Assembly: GCF_019802045.1 (NCBI RefSeq)
Contig: NZ_JAHVHU010000007.1
Location: 124,001 to 188,000, forward strand
Direction: 5' to 3'
DNA length: 64,000 nucleotides
From: Membranihabitans marinus
GTDB taxonomy: Bacteria; Bacteroidota; Bacteroidia; Chitinophagales; Saprospiraceae
The translations under genes were made by a program, and so were the position numbers. Every line of letters begins with the position of its first letter. The first letter of the stretch is position 1. Below the pieces are notes generated by a model. It ran no database searches and had not been told where the DNA came from. It saw nothing but the letters and a program-made list of their open reading frames with translations. This document shows positions 44,032 through 55,903 of this stretch, piece after piece.

Positions 44032-46436
44032 AGTATGTGTTCAGCTGCATAGTATTTTTGGGCTTCCTCGTTGGCGGACAGGCACAGTCGTACATTTTAC
44101 AGTTTCACGACGCCCAGACCGGCGCTCCAATTTCGGGCGCGATGATCTACAGTGACCAGTTGGATGAAATGCCCATGAGTGGCATGGATGGCCGGATCAC
44201 GTTGAGCATTGATTCTGCCGTATCGGTCATTTGTATGAAGGAGGGGTACCAAACTGACGAAATCCTTTTATCCAGTAAAGATTCCATTTACAAAGTGAAC
44301 CTGACTGCCTTACAGATCAAGCTGGATGAAGTCATGGTCACGGAACAATATGAAAGTGATTTTAACAGCACAAAACTTCAAAACGTCGATGGTTTCGGGA
44401 TCTATGCAGCAAAAAAATCAGAGCTGATCAATCTGAATAAACTCTTGACCAATAAAGCCAGTAATGTTGCCCGAGAGGTATACTCCAGCGTTCCAGGGCT
44501 CAACATATGGGAAAACGATGGTTCCGGTTTGCAGCTTAACATCGGAGCGCGTGGCCTAAACCCCAACCGTTCGGCCCATTTCAACACCCGTCAGAATGGC
44601 TACGACATCAGCGCTGATGCTTTGGGGTATCCCGAAAGCTACTACACACCACCATTGCAAGCCATCGAAAACATTCAAATGGTCCGTGGAGCAGCCAGCC
44701 TGCAGTTTGGACCACAGTTTGGCGGATTAATTAATTTTCAGCTTAAAGAGGGACCGCGGGACCAACCTTTTGAATTTTACAGTGAGAACACCTTGGGAAG
44801 CTTCGGCATGTTCAGCACGTACAATTCCATTGGAGGCCAGAAAGGCAACGTAAACTACTATGGCTATCTTTCCTACAAGACCGGAAAAGGATGGCGTGAA
44901 AATGAGAATTTTGATCAATGGGGAGGGTATGGGATGATCGATTGGAAGATAACGGAAAAATGGGATGTCAAGCTGGAACAAACGGCCATGAAATACCTGG
45001 CTCAGCAACCCGGGGGGTTGGTTGATTTTCAATTTAATCAAAACCCAAGACAATCCCTGCGGGACCGGAACTGGTTTTCCGTAAATTGGATGTTATCTGC
45101 CTTAACCACCGACTACCGCTTTTCCGATCACACGGCCTACAACGGTCGGTTTTTTTTCCTGCATGCGGGTCGGAAATCATTGGGTGATCTAAGCCCGGTC
45201 AATCGTCCAGATCCGGGTCGTGAACGTGAATTGATCGACGGAAGTTATAAAAACCTCGGTCATGAATCCCGGATCATACACCGGTACACCATCGGGAATC
45301 AATTGGCTACACTACTTACGGGAGTTCGGGTGTATCGTGGTCAGAGTAACAGTGACCAGGGTCTGGGTAATGATGGAGATAAACCTCATTTCCAATTTTT
45401 GAATCCCAAAGACCTGGAAACCGCTTCTTATAGTTTCCCCAGTTGGAACACCGCTGTGTTTGCCGAGCACCTTTTCAATATAAAAAATGGCTGGACACTG
45501 ACACCAGGAGTCCGATTTGAATTCATACATACGGCCATGGACGGGTACTACAAACAACGCGTTCTTTCCGGAAATGAAGTCATCGTTAACAAGCGATTCA
45601 ATGAAAATAAAAGCAACGGTCGTTCCTTCGCTCTTTTGGGATTGGGTATAGCCAAAAAATTAAATAATGAAACCGAAGCATACCTGAATTTTTCTCAAAA
45701 CTATCGATCGATCAACTTCACCGATTTGGCAATTATTAATCCAAGTCTCAAGGTGGATAAAAGCATGAAAGACGAACAAGGTTTCAATGCGGACTTGGGG
45801 GTTCGGGGGTATTTGTGGGAAAAGATGTTACGGTTTGACCTCAGTCTTTTTTATCTCCGTTACAATGACCGGATCGGAATCTCATATCTGACCGAAAACG
45901 ATCCACGCTGGGGGGATCGGTTAGTAACCTATCGCACAAATGTAGGTGATGCCCGGGTGTGGGGCATCGAGAGTTACCTGGAAGCCGACTTCGTTAATGC
46001 CTTGAATATCGAAAATAAAGCTGTTCGATGGCATGGTTTTTTGAACTTGTCAATGCTCGATGGCAAATACATTTCAGGAGGAACGGACGTGACTGGTAAA
46101 GAGATAGAAAACGTGCCGCCATTCAATCTTAAAACCGGATTGCAGTTTTCCTGGAAAAGGTGGAGTTTTAAATACCAGTACAACCTGACCCAACAACACT
46201 ACAGCGATGCGACCAATAGCATTCAGGTTGCCGATGCCACCCGTGGTATCATTCCCACCTATTCTGTGATGGATACATCCATGAGTTTCCACTACAAAAA
46301 CCTGTTGTTTCAAACCGGTATGAATAATCTTTTGGACAAACATTACTTTACCCGTCGTGCGCTATCTTATCCCGGACCAGGGATCATTCCGGCACCAGGA
46401 CGTTCGATGTATCTGACGGTAGGCATTACACTGTAA
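44028..46436 (+). CDS. TonB-dependent receptor (FecA-like)
   Basis: Outer-membrane active importer, last gene of the operon. The ATG at 44028 overlaps the HTTM stop (ATGA) and yields a clean signal peptide (MKYVFSCIVFLGFLVGG then QAQS); the frame extends 12 codons upstream. A carboxypeptidase-regulatory-like domain (about 20-95) precedes the plug (LDEVMVTEQYESDFNSTKLQ; NIGARGLNPNRSAHFNTRQN; RGAASLQFGPQFGGLINFQL) and a barrel ending with Leu in YLTVGITL. 802 residues. The Fe(III)-dicitrate receptor-like plug and the imelysin neighbour suggest an iron complex as substrate; unproven. Confidence 0.93.
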   Translation: MKYVFSCIVFLGFLVGGQAQSYILQFHDAQTGAPISGAMIYSDQLDEMPMSGMDGRITLSIDSAVSVICMKEGYQTDEILLSSKDSIYKVNLTALQIKLDEVMVTEQYESDFNSTKLQNVDGFGIYAAKKSELINLNKLLTNKASNVAREVYSSVPGLNIWENDGSGLQLNIGARGLNPNRSAHFNTRQNGYDISADALGYPESYYTPPLQAIENIQMVRGAASLQFGPQFGGLINFQLKEGPRDQPFEFYSENTLGSFGMFSTYNSIGGQKGNVNYYGYLSYKTGKGWRENENFDQWGGYGMIDWKITEKWDVKLEQTAMKYLAQQPGGLVDFQFNQNPRQSLRDRNWFSVNWMLSALTTDYRFSDHTAYNGRFFFLHAGRKSLGDLSPVNRPDPGRERELIDGSYKNLGHESRIIHRYTIGNQLATLLTGVRVYRGQSNSDQGLGNDGDKPHFQFLNPKDLETASYSFPSWNTAVFAEHLFNIKNGWTLTPGVRFEFIHTAMDGYYKQRVLSGNEVIVNKRFNENKSNGRSFALLGLGIAKKLNNETEAYLNFSQNYRSINFTDLAIINPSLKVDKSMKDEQGFNADLGVRGYLWEKMLRFDLSLFYLRYNDRIGISYLTENDPRWGDRLVTYRTNVGDARVWGIESYLEADFVNALNIENKAVRWHGFLNLSMLDGKYISGGTDVTGKEIENVPPFNLKTGLQFSWKRWSFKYQYNLTQQHYSDATNSIQVADATRGIIPTYSVMDTSMSFHYKNLLFQTGMNNLLDKHYFTRRALSYPGPGIIPAPGRSMYLTVGITL

Positions 46437-46572
46437 TTCAAGACAAACTATCGATAGATTTGTTAAATGATGTACAGTATCCGTCATCATTGAATATAAA
46501 TTAATTTCCGCACGTTTGACGCAAATGTTAATTACGTTTTCAATTACAAAACATTAACTATTTACCGAAAAT

Positions 46573-46587
46573 AGGATTTCAAATCCT
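46573..46587. promoter_or_regulatory. 15-nt perfect palindrome upstream of the PepSY-like gene
   Basis: AGGATTT-c-AAATCCT, 7-bp perfect arms around a single base, 87 bp upstream of the PepSY-like ATG. Candidate operator; no known consensus matched. Confidence 0.35.
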
Positions 46588-46620
46588 CCCGTTTTAAGTT
46601 TGAAAATTAGGTAAATATCG

Positions 46621-46642
46621 AAACAGGATAACACCCCTGTTT
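46621..46642 (+). terminator. Hairpin with U-rich tail between receptor and PepSY-like genes
   Basis: AAACAGG (46621-46627) pairs with CCTGTTT (46636-46642) around an 8-nt loop, followed by TTAATATTATTTTG. It would terminate the receptor operon transcript 200 nt after its stop, or act as a leader hairpin of the PepSY-like gene 32 bp downstream. Confidence 0.45.
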
Positions 46643-46673
46643 TAATATTATTTTGTAACCAAATTCAACACAT

Positions 46674-47111
46674 ATGTTTGTTATTAAAAATTTGATGTTT
46701 TCAGTGATGGCCTTAGGCCTCGCAATGACAGCTAACGCCCAGGAGCAAACATTGCAAAAGGAAGAAATTCCTGTTGAAATTACCAGCTTTATTGAACAGC
46801 ATTTCTCTTCCACTGAAGTGATGAATGCGAAGAAAGAGAAGGATGAGATGGAAGTGTCCTATGAAGTAGAACTCCAGGATGGAACAGAACTGGAATTTAA
46901 TGAAAACAAGGAAGTTGTTTCGATCGATAATGATTCTCCACTTCCTGAAAGTGTGATTCCGCCCTTACTCCTGGATTATGTAAACAGTCAATATCCCGGC
47001 AAAAAAATCACAAGTTGGGAATTGGATGACAACGAACAGCAACTGGAACTTGATGATGACACAGAATTAGTGTTTGACACAGGCGGTAATTTTATCCGCG
47101 AGGATGATTAA
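46674..47111 (+). CDS. PepSY-like (DUF2874-type) secreted protein
   Basis: Small periplasmic or exported acidic protein. Signal peptide MFVIKNLMFSVMALGLAMTA then NAQE. Two related PepSY-like units follow: IPVEITSFIEQHFSSTEVMN with YEVELQDGTELEFNENKEVV, and IPPLLLDYVNSQYPGKKITS with LELDDDTELVFDTGGNFIRE. This family of beta-lactamase-inhibitor-like folds is common in Bacteroidota, role unknown. 145 residues, normal. Single gene with its own terminator at 47157. Confidence 0.88.
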   Translation: MFVIKNLMFSVMALGLAMTANAQEQTLQKEEIPVEITSFIEQHFSSTEVMNAKKEKDEMEVSYEVELQDGTELEFNENKEVVSIDNDSPLPESVIPPLLLDYVNSQYPGKKITSWELDDNEQQLELDDDTELVFDTGGNFIREDD

Positions 47112-47156
47112 TGCCCGTAGTTTTTAAATAAACCAAATTTTAGGCAAATGACTTGC

Positions 47157-47193
47157 AAAATCCAGGACGGAACTTACGATCCTGGATTTTTTT
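47157..47193 (+). terminator. Rho-independent terminator of the PepSY-like gene
   Basis: AAAATCCAGGA (47157-47167) pairs with TCCTGGATTTT (47180-47190) around a 12-nt loop, ending in a run of seven T. Strong classical terminator 46 bp after the stop codon. Confidence 0.85.
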
Positions 47194-47301
47194 ATGTCAT
47201 TCTGGGTTTGTTCTGAACACTTCCTGGATCCAGATCATGGTGAGTCAAAATAGCTTGACGTGGTGAATAATATAATATTACCACTACAGAATCAAGGAGA
47301 A

Positions 47302-48534
47302 TTATTCCAAATGTGGACTTTTCACCGTTACTTTATATCCTTTTTCCCGCAACACGCGCAAAACTTCTTTGCGATGTTGAAAGCCTTTCGTCTCAATTTC
47401 GATATTAATTTCAACCTCATCTACCAATAATTCAGACCCGATCCGGGTATGCTCTACTTCTAGCACATTCGCGTCCAGTGCAGCAATATCCGTTAACAAT
47501 CCTGCTAAATTCCCCGGCATATCAGGAACTTTCACCCACAGCTGCATGTACCTTCCGGCTGCAGTCATTCCATGCCGCAATATTCGCATAAGTAGAACCG
47601 GATCTACGTTCCCACCCGATAATACCGCGACTGCAGGTCCATCAATCTGCGTATTGTTAAGCAAATAAGCGACCGCCGCAGCACCTGCGGGTTCGACAAC
47701 CATCTTACTTCGTTCCAGTATAAAGAGCATCGCAGTAGAGAGGTTGTTTTCACTCACGGTCACGATATCATCAACATGCGCCCGAATAATTTCAAAAGGA
47801 ACCTTCCCCGGACACCCCACTGCAATCCCATCCGCCATCGTGGTCATTTTTTCCAAAGACACAGGATGTCCCCTAATTATAGAGGATGGATAAGCAGCAG
47901 CCTGCTCCGCTTGCACACCGATGATGCGCACATGCGGGTGCGTCGATTTGACCGCAGTAGCAATGCCAGCCAACAAACCACCACCACCGAGGCTGACTAC
48001 GATGGTTTTTACTTCGGGACACTGTTCCAGGATTTCGAGTCCGCAGGTTCCTTGCCCCGCGACAATATCAGGGTGATCGAAAGGATGTATGAGTACGGCT
48101 CCGGTTTCGTGTCCAAATTTTTGGGCGTATTGGAGTGATTCATCGATGGTCCGGCCTTCCTGACGAACTTCCGCTCCGTAGGCTTCTGTTGCCAAAACCT
48201 TGGGAACCGAAGCCCCTTCCGGCATAAAGATGGTCGCGGAAATACCGAGAAGCTGGGCAGCCAATGCAACACCCTGAGCGTGATTACCGGCTGAAGAAGC
48301 AACGATTCCTTTTGACTTTTCCTGATCTGACAACCGGGCAATCCGGTTGTAGGCACCACGTATTTTAAATGAACCCGCCCGGTTCAGATTTTCACATTTT
48401 AGAAATATATCGACACCGGTTCGGGCGGATATATTCCGGCTTCGCTCTATCGGTGTTGGCTCAATGACAGATTCCAAAAGTTCCTTCGCCTTGTAGATGG
48501 CCGAAAGGGGAACGCTATTTTGTTTCTGCGCCAT
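47302..48534 (-). CDS. ilvA: Threonine ammonia-lyase (threonine dehydratase)
   Basis: PLP enzyme turning threonine into 2-oxobutanoate, the first step to isoleucine. PLP lysine in AGSFKIRGAYNRI, cofactor loop SSAGNHAQGVALAAQLLGI, glycine-rich VVSLGGGGLLAGIATAV, and a C-terminal ACT domain (about 330-410; VKVPDMPGNLAGLLTDIAAL). 410 residues with one ACT domain, the usual form in Bacteroidota. Stands alone; no ilv genes nearby. Confidence 0.93.
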   Translation of the reverse strand: MAQKQNSVPLSAIYKAKELLESVIEPTPIERSRNISARTGVDIFLKCENLNRAGSFKIRGAYNRIARLSDQEKSKGIVASSAGNHAQGVALAAQLLGISATIFMPEGASVPKVLATEAYGAEVRQEGRTIDESLQYAQKFGHETGAVLIHPFDHPDIVAGQGTCGLEILEQCPEVKTIVVSLGGGGLLAGIATAVKSTHPHVRIIGVQAEQAAAYPSSIIRGHPVSLEKMTTMADGIAVGCPGKVPFEIIRAHVDDIVTVSENNLSTAMLFILERSKMVVEPAGAAAVAYLLNNTQIDGPAVAVLSGGNVDPVLLMRILRHGMTAAGRYMQLWVKVPDMPGNLAGLLTDIAALDANVLEVEHTRIGSELLVDEVEINIEIETKGFQHRKEVLRVLREKGYKVTVKSPHLE

Positions 48535-48625
48535 AAGTCACTGGAGGTTGATTACTTCCTGCCAAGATACAAATATTAGTCTGGTGTGCGACAAGCACTT
48601 ATGCGGATCCAGAACGAAAAGCTAT

Positions 48626-50669
<2,044 letters not shown>

Positions 50670-53600
50670 ATGAAAAATTTATCCACCCAATATCTGAATC
50701 AAGTTAGATTGGTAGCACTGGTTAGCTTCCTCAGTTTGACAACTTTGCATTCCCAGCAAACCATCACAAATACCTGGACCAGTGGAGATCTTCCAATGGA
50801 TTACGCATCTACTATTTCTGCTTATGTATATAATGCGGCTTGCACGGAAGAACTGACCTTAACTCTGCCTACAGGAGATTTCTACAGAGTGACGGGAGTC
50901 GATATCACATATGACATTGAGGCAGTAGGAAATGGTTATAAGTCCGAACAAAGATCACGAATCCTTTTTTCGAACAACGATGTATCAGAAAGCTGGACCA
51001 ATGGAAGTGGTTATGAGTCGGGCACCTATCACTACAACCGGACAAATGTCTCCATCGCCAATGGAGTCTATCCGGGTGGAACTGATCTCATCTTCGAACT
51101 GCAAGCTTTTAGAACTTACAGCTCAACTTTCGGTGATTATTGTAACATGACGGATCAAAAAATACTCAACAACACCTGGTCCATAACCGTACACTTCGAA
51201 GCAAGTGAGCCCATCACCTGCCCCGCTCCGGATAACTTATCGGTTGAAAATATGACCACCACTTCAGCCGACTTTTCCTGGGATGAAACAGCTTCAGCTA
51301 CGGAGTGGGAGGTCAAATATGGGGCTCCGGGATTTGATCCGGAATCAGCAGGTACTTCTATTTCCGGACTATCGAATAAATCCACCACTATTTCAGGTCT
51401 GTCAGCGGGCACAAGCTATGACACCTATGTCCGCGCTGTGTGTGGGACAGATGATCTCAGCAGTTGGTCCGGACCGGAGAGCTTCACCACCGCCTTCGAA
51501 CCCATCGCCAACGATGCCTGCAGTGGTGCCATCACGATATCGGCCGGGGATACGAAAACCGGCACCACGCAGGGAGCTACGACGACTCACACCGATTGCA
51601 ACTCGGGGAAAGAGGTGTGGTACACCTTCACCGGCACAGGCAGCGCTATCGAAATAGATCTTGTGTCCGACCTTGACAATGTGATGGTGCTTTATAAAGG
51701 GAACTGTGGTAGTTTGTCGGAAATACAATGTGTGGACAATATTTTTCCTGGAGGCGGTGAGAATTTTACGTTGAACAGTGTCAACAATCAGACATATTTC
51801 CTAACCATAGGTTCCTATGAGGATTCATACTATCCGGCTTTTATGGGTTCCTACACGCTCAGTCTCTCAGAAGGTTGTGGCGTGGTCAGCAACTTACAAG
51901 CACCTGCATATCCCGATGCCCATAGTGTCACGCTCTCGTGGGACGGTCCTGCATCGGATGCGGAGTATCAGATCCAATACGGAGTCGATAATACCCCGTT
52001 TTCTTTTGATGCTGATGAAACCATAAATAATATTTCCAAGAATAGTTATACTATTACAGGCTTGAGCCCCAATACCTCCTACGATGTCCGAATCCGTACC
52101 GTTTGCGGTGGAGGGGAATACAGCACCTGGACCACCTGGGGTTTCACCACACGACAACAAACCATAAACAATGATCTCTGCAGTGATGCAGTAACTGTCA
52201 CCTGCGGAAACACCTACGAAGATCAGCCTCTAAGTGGTGCGACTGCCCAAAATTCCATTGTGTTTGACCATTGCACCAGCAACATTCCGGGCGTTTGGTA
52301 TAAATATACCCCTTCTGGCACTTCTGACCAGGATGTAAAATTGACCTTTAATGACTTTGACCCTAGAACCACAGGATTGGGTGTTCGACTAAGGGTGTCC
52401 GTGGTCAGCGGTACCAATTGCTCAATAGATGAATTTGTATCGTGTTTTGAAATAAACAGATACTACCCGTATAATGCCTTTACAGCCCATCCGGGAGAGA
52501 CTTACTACATTTATGTGGCTTCCATAAATCTTAACGATTACAACAACGTAAGCTTTGACATGGAGGTCTCCTGTGGCTCCTATTCATCGGACAGCTACCA
52601 TGATGTATGTGATGATCCTGGAATCCTGGAATGCGACGATACCGACACTGGCAATACCGATAATGCCACCGATAATGTGGATGATCCGGAAACCAATATC
52701 GGTCGTGGTAATTGGCATACATTTACAGGAGATGGGAAAAATGCAACGATCACCATCGAGTCTTATGAAAACATAGACTTCAACGGGCATCTGGCTTCCG
52801 GAAGTTGTTCTTCCCTGACCAAGGTAGCCAGTCTCAACAGCGTTGGTGATGAAGATTATACCTTCACGACCACCGCTGGCTCGACCTACTATCTGTATGT
52901 GGGGGCTGCAGGAAATCATTCCTATGAAACAGGGCCCTATAGTGTGTCCCTGACCTGCTCTGATTGTGATCCGATCGCTATACCTACTTTGTCGGATCTC
53001 CCCGGCAAAACGGTTTATCTGGATGATGAGGGTTCGGCCAGTATTACGGTCGAAGAACTGGCACCTGGCCTCCAAACCATCTGTAGTGTAGCTTCCGTCA
53101 CAGCGTCTCCACTTACTTTTGACTGTAATGATGTAGGAACGCCAGTGGATGTCGCCTTTACCGTAACAGACCTCAGTGGAAATAAGAATGAAGGTACAAT
53201 CCGTGTGACGGTTGTCAATAATATGAATCCAGAACCTAAATGTGAAGACATCACCATCAATCTGGATAATACTGGCAATGCTTCACTATCAATACCTGAT
53301 GTAGACCGAGGTGTTGATCACAACTGCATTATAGAAGGTGTAAGTTTAAGTAAATACTCATTCACGCGGGATGATTTGGGAGAGAATGCGGTGACACTGA
53401 CCATGACAGATCTCTATGGGAATAAAGGTACTTGTACCTCTACTGTTACTGTCGTGGAGAACAGACCTCCGGAAGCAAAGTGTAAAGATTTTGTCCTCGA
53501 ATTGGACGCTTCAGGAATCGGCACACTTGATGTGAGTGATATTGATAATGGAAGCACGGATTTCGAGAATGACATTGTCACTACTACCTTGAGTAAAACC

Positions 53601-55133
53601 AGTTTTAATTGTTCGAATATAGGCTTCAATACGGTGACACTTACTGTTGCAGATAGCCATGGTAATTCCAGCACGTGCACTTCCAAGGTAACTGTAGTAG
53701 ACAATACAACGCCCCGTTTTATCTCTACACCTCAGACACCGGTTCTGGTCAACGATGAAGGAGACATTCCGGATCCATTTCCGGTGACATATTCTGATAA
53801 TTGTTCCGCAGATATGACCTACATTGAAAATCAGACTGCAACCGGATGCGGGTATCAACTCAAAAGGACCTGGACCATCACGGATCAGTCGGGGCATGAA
53901 GATCATTTTTCGCAGACCATCGTGTTTGACGGAAGTTTGCAAAAGGACATAGAGCCGGTAGCCGTGCATATGAGCGGACTACACTCGGGAGACACGTTGC
54001 ATGTGGAAAAATGCATTCCTTACGACATCTCTCCCGACGATCTAAATGCCGGAAAGGACCCCAATGCTCGTATTAAAACGAACATATACCGGCTGCCTTT
54101 ACCGGAACATCATGAACGAGGCATGTATGCTTTTTACCAGTACAGCTACATCGTTACCGACCATTGTGACAATTCGAACCGATATGATTATTACCTGGCC
54201 TTATTCGACCTTTCCCCACCGGTATTTAGGAATTTTCCTCGCGATATTGCCATAGCTAATAAGGATGATGTACCTCCGGTACCGCAAGAAGTGCGGTCCA
54301 TTGATATTTGTCAATACGTGAAATGGGATACGGTGGTGACCTTTGCAGTAACTGACCCCCATTCGATGGACACCCTGGCCTTCGTTCGCCGGTGGATCGC
54401 CGAAGATCAATCCGGGAGTCTGGGATATCGCGATCAGTTTATCAACATTGATGGGACCCAACGTCATGATTTTGGCACCATTTCGCTGAGAATAGGTCAA
54501 AAAGAAGATATCAGCCGGAGCCACTTCCAGGAAAATGCGGGAACCAATGGAATTCAGGTTCATTTACTCCGCTATAATGATGACAATGAACTTGAAGCAG
54601 TTGATTCTATGGTGACGGACACCTGGAATGGCCTGCTTGGGAATGCGGTATTCACACCACTGCCAGAAGGAACTTTCCGGTTAAGAATTGATTTGCCCGA
54701 TGGATATTCTGTTTTACCGGGGCCGGATTCTCTTTTCGCACAAAACGGATGGTCAGACACCCTACAAGTGGGATCTGATTCAATAACAAACCTGGGAATG
54801 ATTACGCTGATCAACCAACCGCCGGATACAGACACAATACTTGATCTAAGCAAAGAGAAAAACTTTTTCGTCATGGAAACAGCAACCACAAAGTCAAAAC
54901 CAGCTGCAATCCTTTTTCCAAACCCTACGAATGGCCGGTTCACCATTCAAACGGAGTCAAAGCGGCCGCTCCGGTTTTACCTTCGGGATATATCGGGAAG
55001 ACCGGTCAGAAAAGGTATTATAGAAGACAGATTGGAGATAGATATCAGTTCGCGTCCTCAGGGTATTTATACCATTCAGCTGGTGAGTGATGATCAGGTT
55101 ATTGAAACAAAAAAAGTAGTGTTGGTGGAGTGA
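50670..55133 (+). CDS. Giant secreted T9SS cargo with Fn3, PPC-like and HYR-like repeats
   Basis: 1487-residue extracellular protein. Signal peptide about 1-28 (LVALVSFLSLTTLHS). Order: unknown beta-rich N-terminal domain (30-175), fibronectin III (about 180-270; SWDETASATEWEVKYG), pre-peptidase C-like domain (about 275-410; WYTFTGTGSAIEIDL), second Fn3 (about 412-495), two more PPC-like domains (to about 775), three HYR-like repeats (about 780-1015; AFTVTDLSGNKNEGTIRVTV and TLTMTDLYGNKGTCTSTVTV), further HYR-like and SdrD B-like segments (about 1020-1390), and a type A T9SS sorting domain at the end (FPNPTNGRFTIQTES ... GIYTIQLVSDDQVI). No catalytic domain seen: an adhesin or matrix protein is likely. 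Confidence 0.9.
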   Translation: MKNLSTQYLNQVRLVALVSFLSLTTLHSQQTITNTWTSGDLPMDYASTISAYVYNAACTEELTLTLPTGDFYRVTGVDITYDIEAVGNGYKSEQRSRILFSNNDVSESWTNGSGYESGTYHYNRTNVSIANGVYPGGTDLIFELQAFRTYSSTFGDYCNMTDQKILNNTWSITVHFEASEPITCPAPDNLSVENMTTTSADFSWDETASATEWEVKYGAPGFDPESAGTSISGLSNKSTTISGLSAGTSYDTYVRAVCGTDDLSSWSGPESFTTAFEPIANDACSGAITISAGDTKTGTTQGATTTHTDCNSGKEVWYTFTGTGSAIEIDLVSDLDNVMVLYKGNCGSLSEIQCVDNIFPGGGENFTLNSVNNQTYFLTIGSYEDSYYPAFMGSYTLSLSEGCGVVSNLQAPAYPDAHSVTLSWDGPASDAEYQIQYGVDNTPFSFDADETINNISKNSYTITGLSPNTSYDVRIRTVCGGGEYSTWTTWGFTTRQQTINNDLCSDAVTVTCGNTYEDQPLSGATAQNSIVFDHCTSNIPGVWYKYTPSGTSDQDVKLTFNDFDPRTTGLGVRLRVSVVSGTNCSIDEFVSCFEINRYYPYNAFTAHPGETYYIYVASINLNDYNNVSFDMEVSCGSYSSDSYHDVCDDPGILECDDTDTGNTDNATDNVDDPETNIGRGNWHTFTGDGKNATITIESYENIDFNGHLASGSCSSLTKVASLNSVGDEDYTFTTTAGSTYYLYVGAAGNHSYETGPYSVSLTCSDCDPIAIPTLSDLPGKTVYLDDEGSASITVEELAPGLQTICSVASVTASPLTFDCNDVGTPVDVAFTVTDLSGNKNEGTIRVTVVNNMNPEPKCEDITINLDNTGNASLSIPDVDRGVDHNCIIEGVSLSKYSFTRDDLGENAVTLTMTDLYGNKGTCTSTVTVVENRPPEAKCKDFVLELDASGIGTLDVSDIDNGSTDFENDIVTTTLSKTSFNCSNIGFNTVTLTVADSHGNSSTCTSKVTVVDNTTPRFISTPQTPVLVNDEGDIPDPFPVTYSDNCSADMTYIENQTATGCGYQLKRTWTITDQSGHEDHFSQTIVFDGSLQKDIEPVAVHMSGLHSGDTLHVEKCIPYDISPDDLNAGKDPNARIKTNIYRLPLPEHHERGMYAFYQYSYIVTDHCDNSNRYDYYLALFDLSPPVFRNFPRDIAIANKDDVPPVPQEVRSIDICQYVKWDTVVTFAVTDPHSMDTLAFVRRWIAEDQSGSLGYRDQFINIDGTQRHDFGTISLRIGQKEDISRSHFQENAGTNGIQVHLLRYNDDNELEAVDSMVTDTWNGLLGNAVFTPLPEGTFRLRIDLPDGYSVLPGPDSLFAQNGWSDTLQVGSDSITNLGMITLINQPPDTDTILDLSKEKNFFVMETATTKSKPAAILFPNPTNGRFTIQTESKRPLRFYLRDISGRPVRKGIIEDRLEIDISSRPQGIYTIQLVSDDQVIETKKVVLVE

Positions 55134-55544
55134 TTATGAAGCTAGATTCTGATCTTTAAAAATACGAAGTGGAAAATATTTCGAAATCTGATCAAAATCA
55201 CGATCCCGATACCATAAGGGTATATCAAAATGTAGAGCATACCAGGCAATCAGACAATCGTTGCTTTTTCTGATGGTTACCCCCTTTTCACGTAGTCGAC
55301 GATAAATCTCTGCCGCTCCTATCGCTGCTTTATATGCATCACATTCGAGTCGGTTCAGTCCATCGGTCGTATTTCTTATTTTAAGATACTTGATATCAGT
55401 TGATGTTCCTTGAAGGATTTCCTGGAGGATTGTGGGACAAATGCATAATTTATCCTCAATTATCATTTGGTATTTTAGTTTCATATCTAAACTATCTTCT
55501 CCATTGAAGTAAGGAATCCAAATGGATGTATCACTCAATACCAT
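55134..55544 (-). CDS. vapC: PIN-domain toxin VapC
   Basis: Predicted RNase toxin of a type II toxin-antitoxin pair. PIN acidic residues: Asp5 in VLSDTSIWIPYF, Glu in CPTILQEILQGT, Asp in RKSNDCLIAWYALH and Asp in YRDRDFDQIS. 136 residues, complete. Starts 15 bp after vapB; together they form one operon. Its stop touches the end of the T9SS cargo gene (convergent, no gap). Confidence 0.9.
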   Translation of the reverse strand: MVLSDTSIWIPYFNGEDSLDMKLKYQMIIEDKLCICPTILQEILQGTSTDIKYLKIRNTTDGLNRLECDAYKAAIGAAEIYRRLREKGVTIRKSNDCLIAWYALHFDIPLWYRDRDFDQISKYFPLRIFKDQNLAS

Positions 55545-55559
55545 TTTAATTATTTGAGG

Positions 55560-55751
55560 TTATACAGATCTCATAGCATCTAAATCGCCCTCCCACTTCA
55601 CCTTTCCTTTCAAATTAGCAAGTTCTTTCAGCTTCAATTTCCGAACATATTCTTCCAGGGCTGCATTTACTGCTGCTTTCTTCGTTTTGTAATTTGTCTT
55701 TTTAAGTATCTCATTTAATAAATCATCATCAATATCAATGTTCGTTCTCAT
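55560..55751 (-). CDS. vapB: Antitoxin VapB
   Basis: 63-residue antitoxin with an N-terminal ribbon-helix-helix (MRTNIDIDDDLLNEILKKTN, then KTKKAAVNAALEEYVRK) and the C-terminal toxin-binding motif KVKWEGDLDAMRS typical of this VapB group. It should neutralise VapC and repress the operon promoter. Complete. Confidence 0.9.
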   Translation of the reverse strand: MRTNIDIDDDLLNEILKKTNYKTKKAAVNAALEEYVRKLKLKELANLKGKVKWEGDLDAMRSV

Positions 55752-55903
55752 ATTTACCTGTTTAGATCATTACACCACATAACGCATATTTTTACACAAA
55801 GGTTTCTAAGTTTTGCCCTTTTTTGATAAAGCTAAGAAATGTAGTATATTTAAGCCATTGTGAAATCTATAACTCACTTTTACCAAAAAGTTTACATAAA
55901 ACA

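Noticed and set aside
46621-46642. Riboswitch before the PepSY-like gene
   Set aside because: Only a simple 7-bp hairpin with a U-rich tail; no multi-helix structure or conserved aptamer words.
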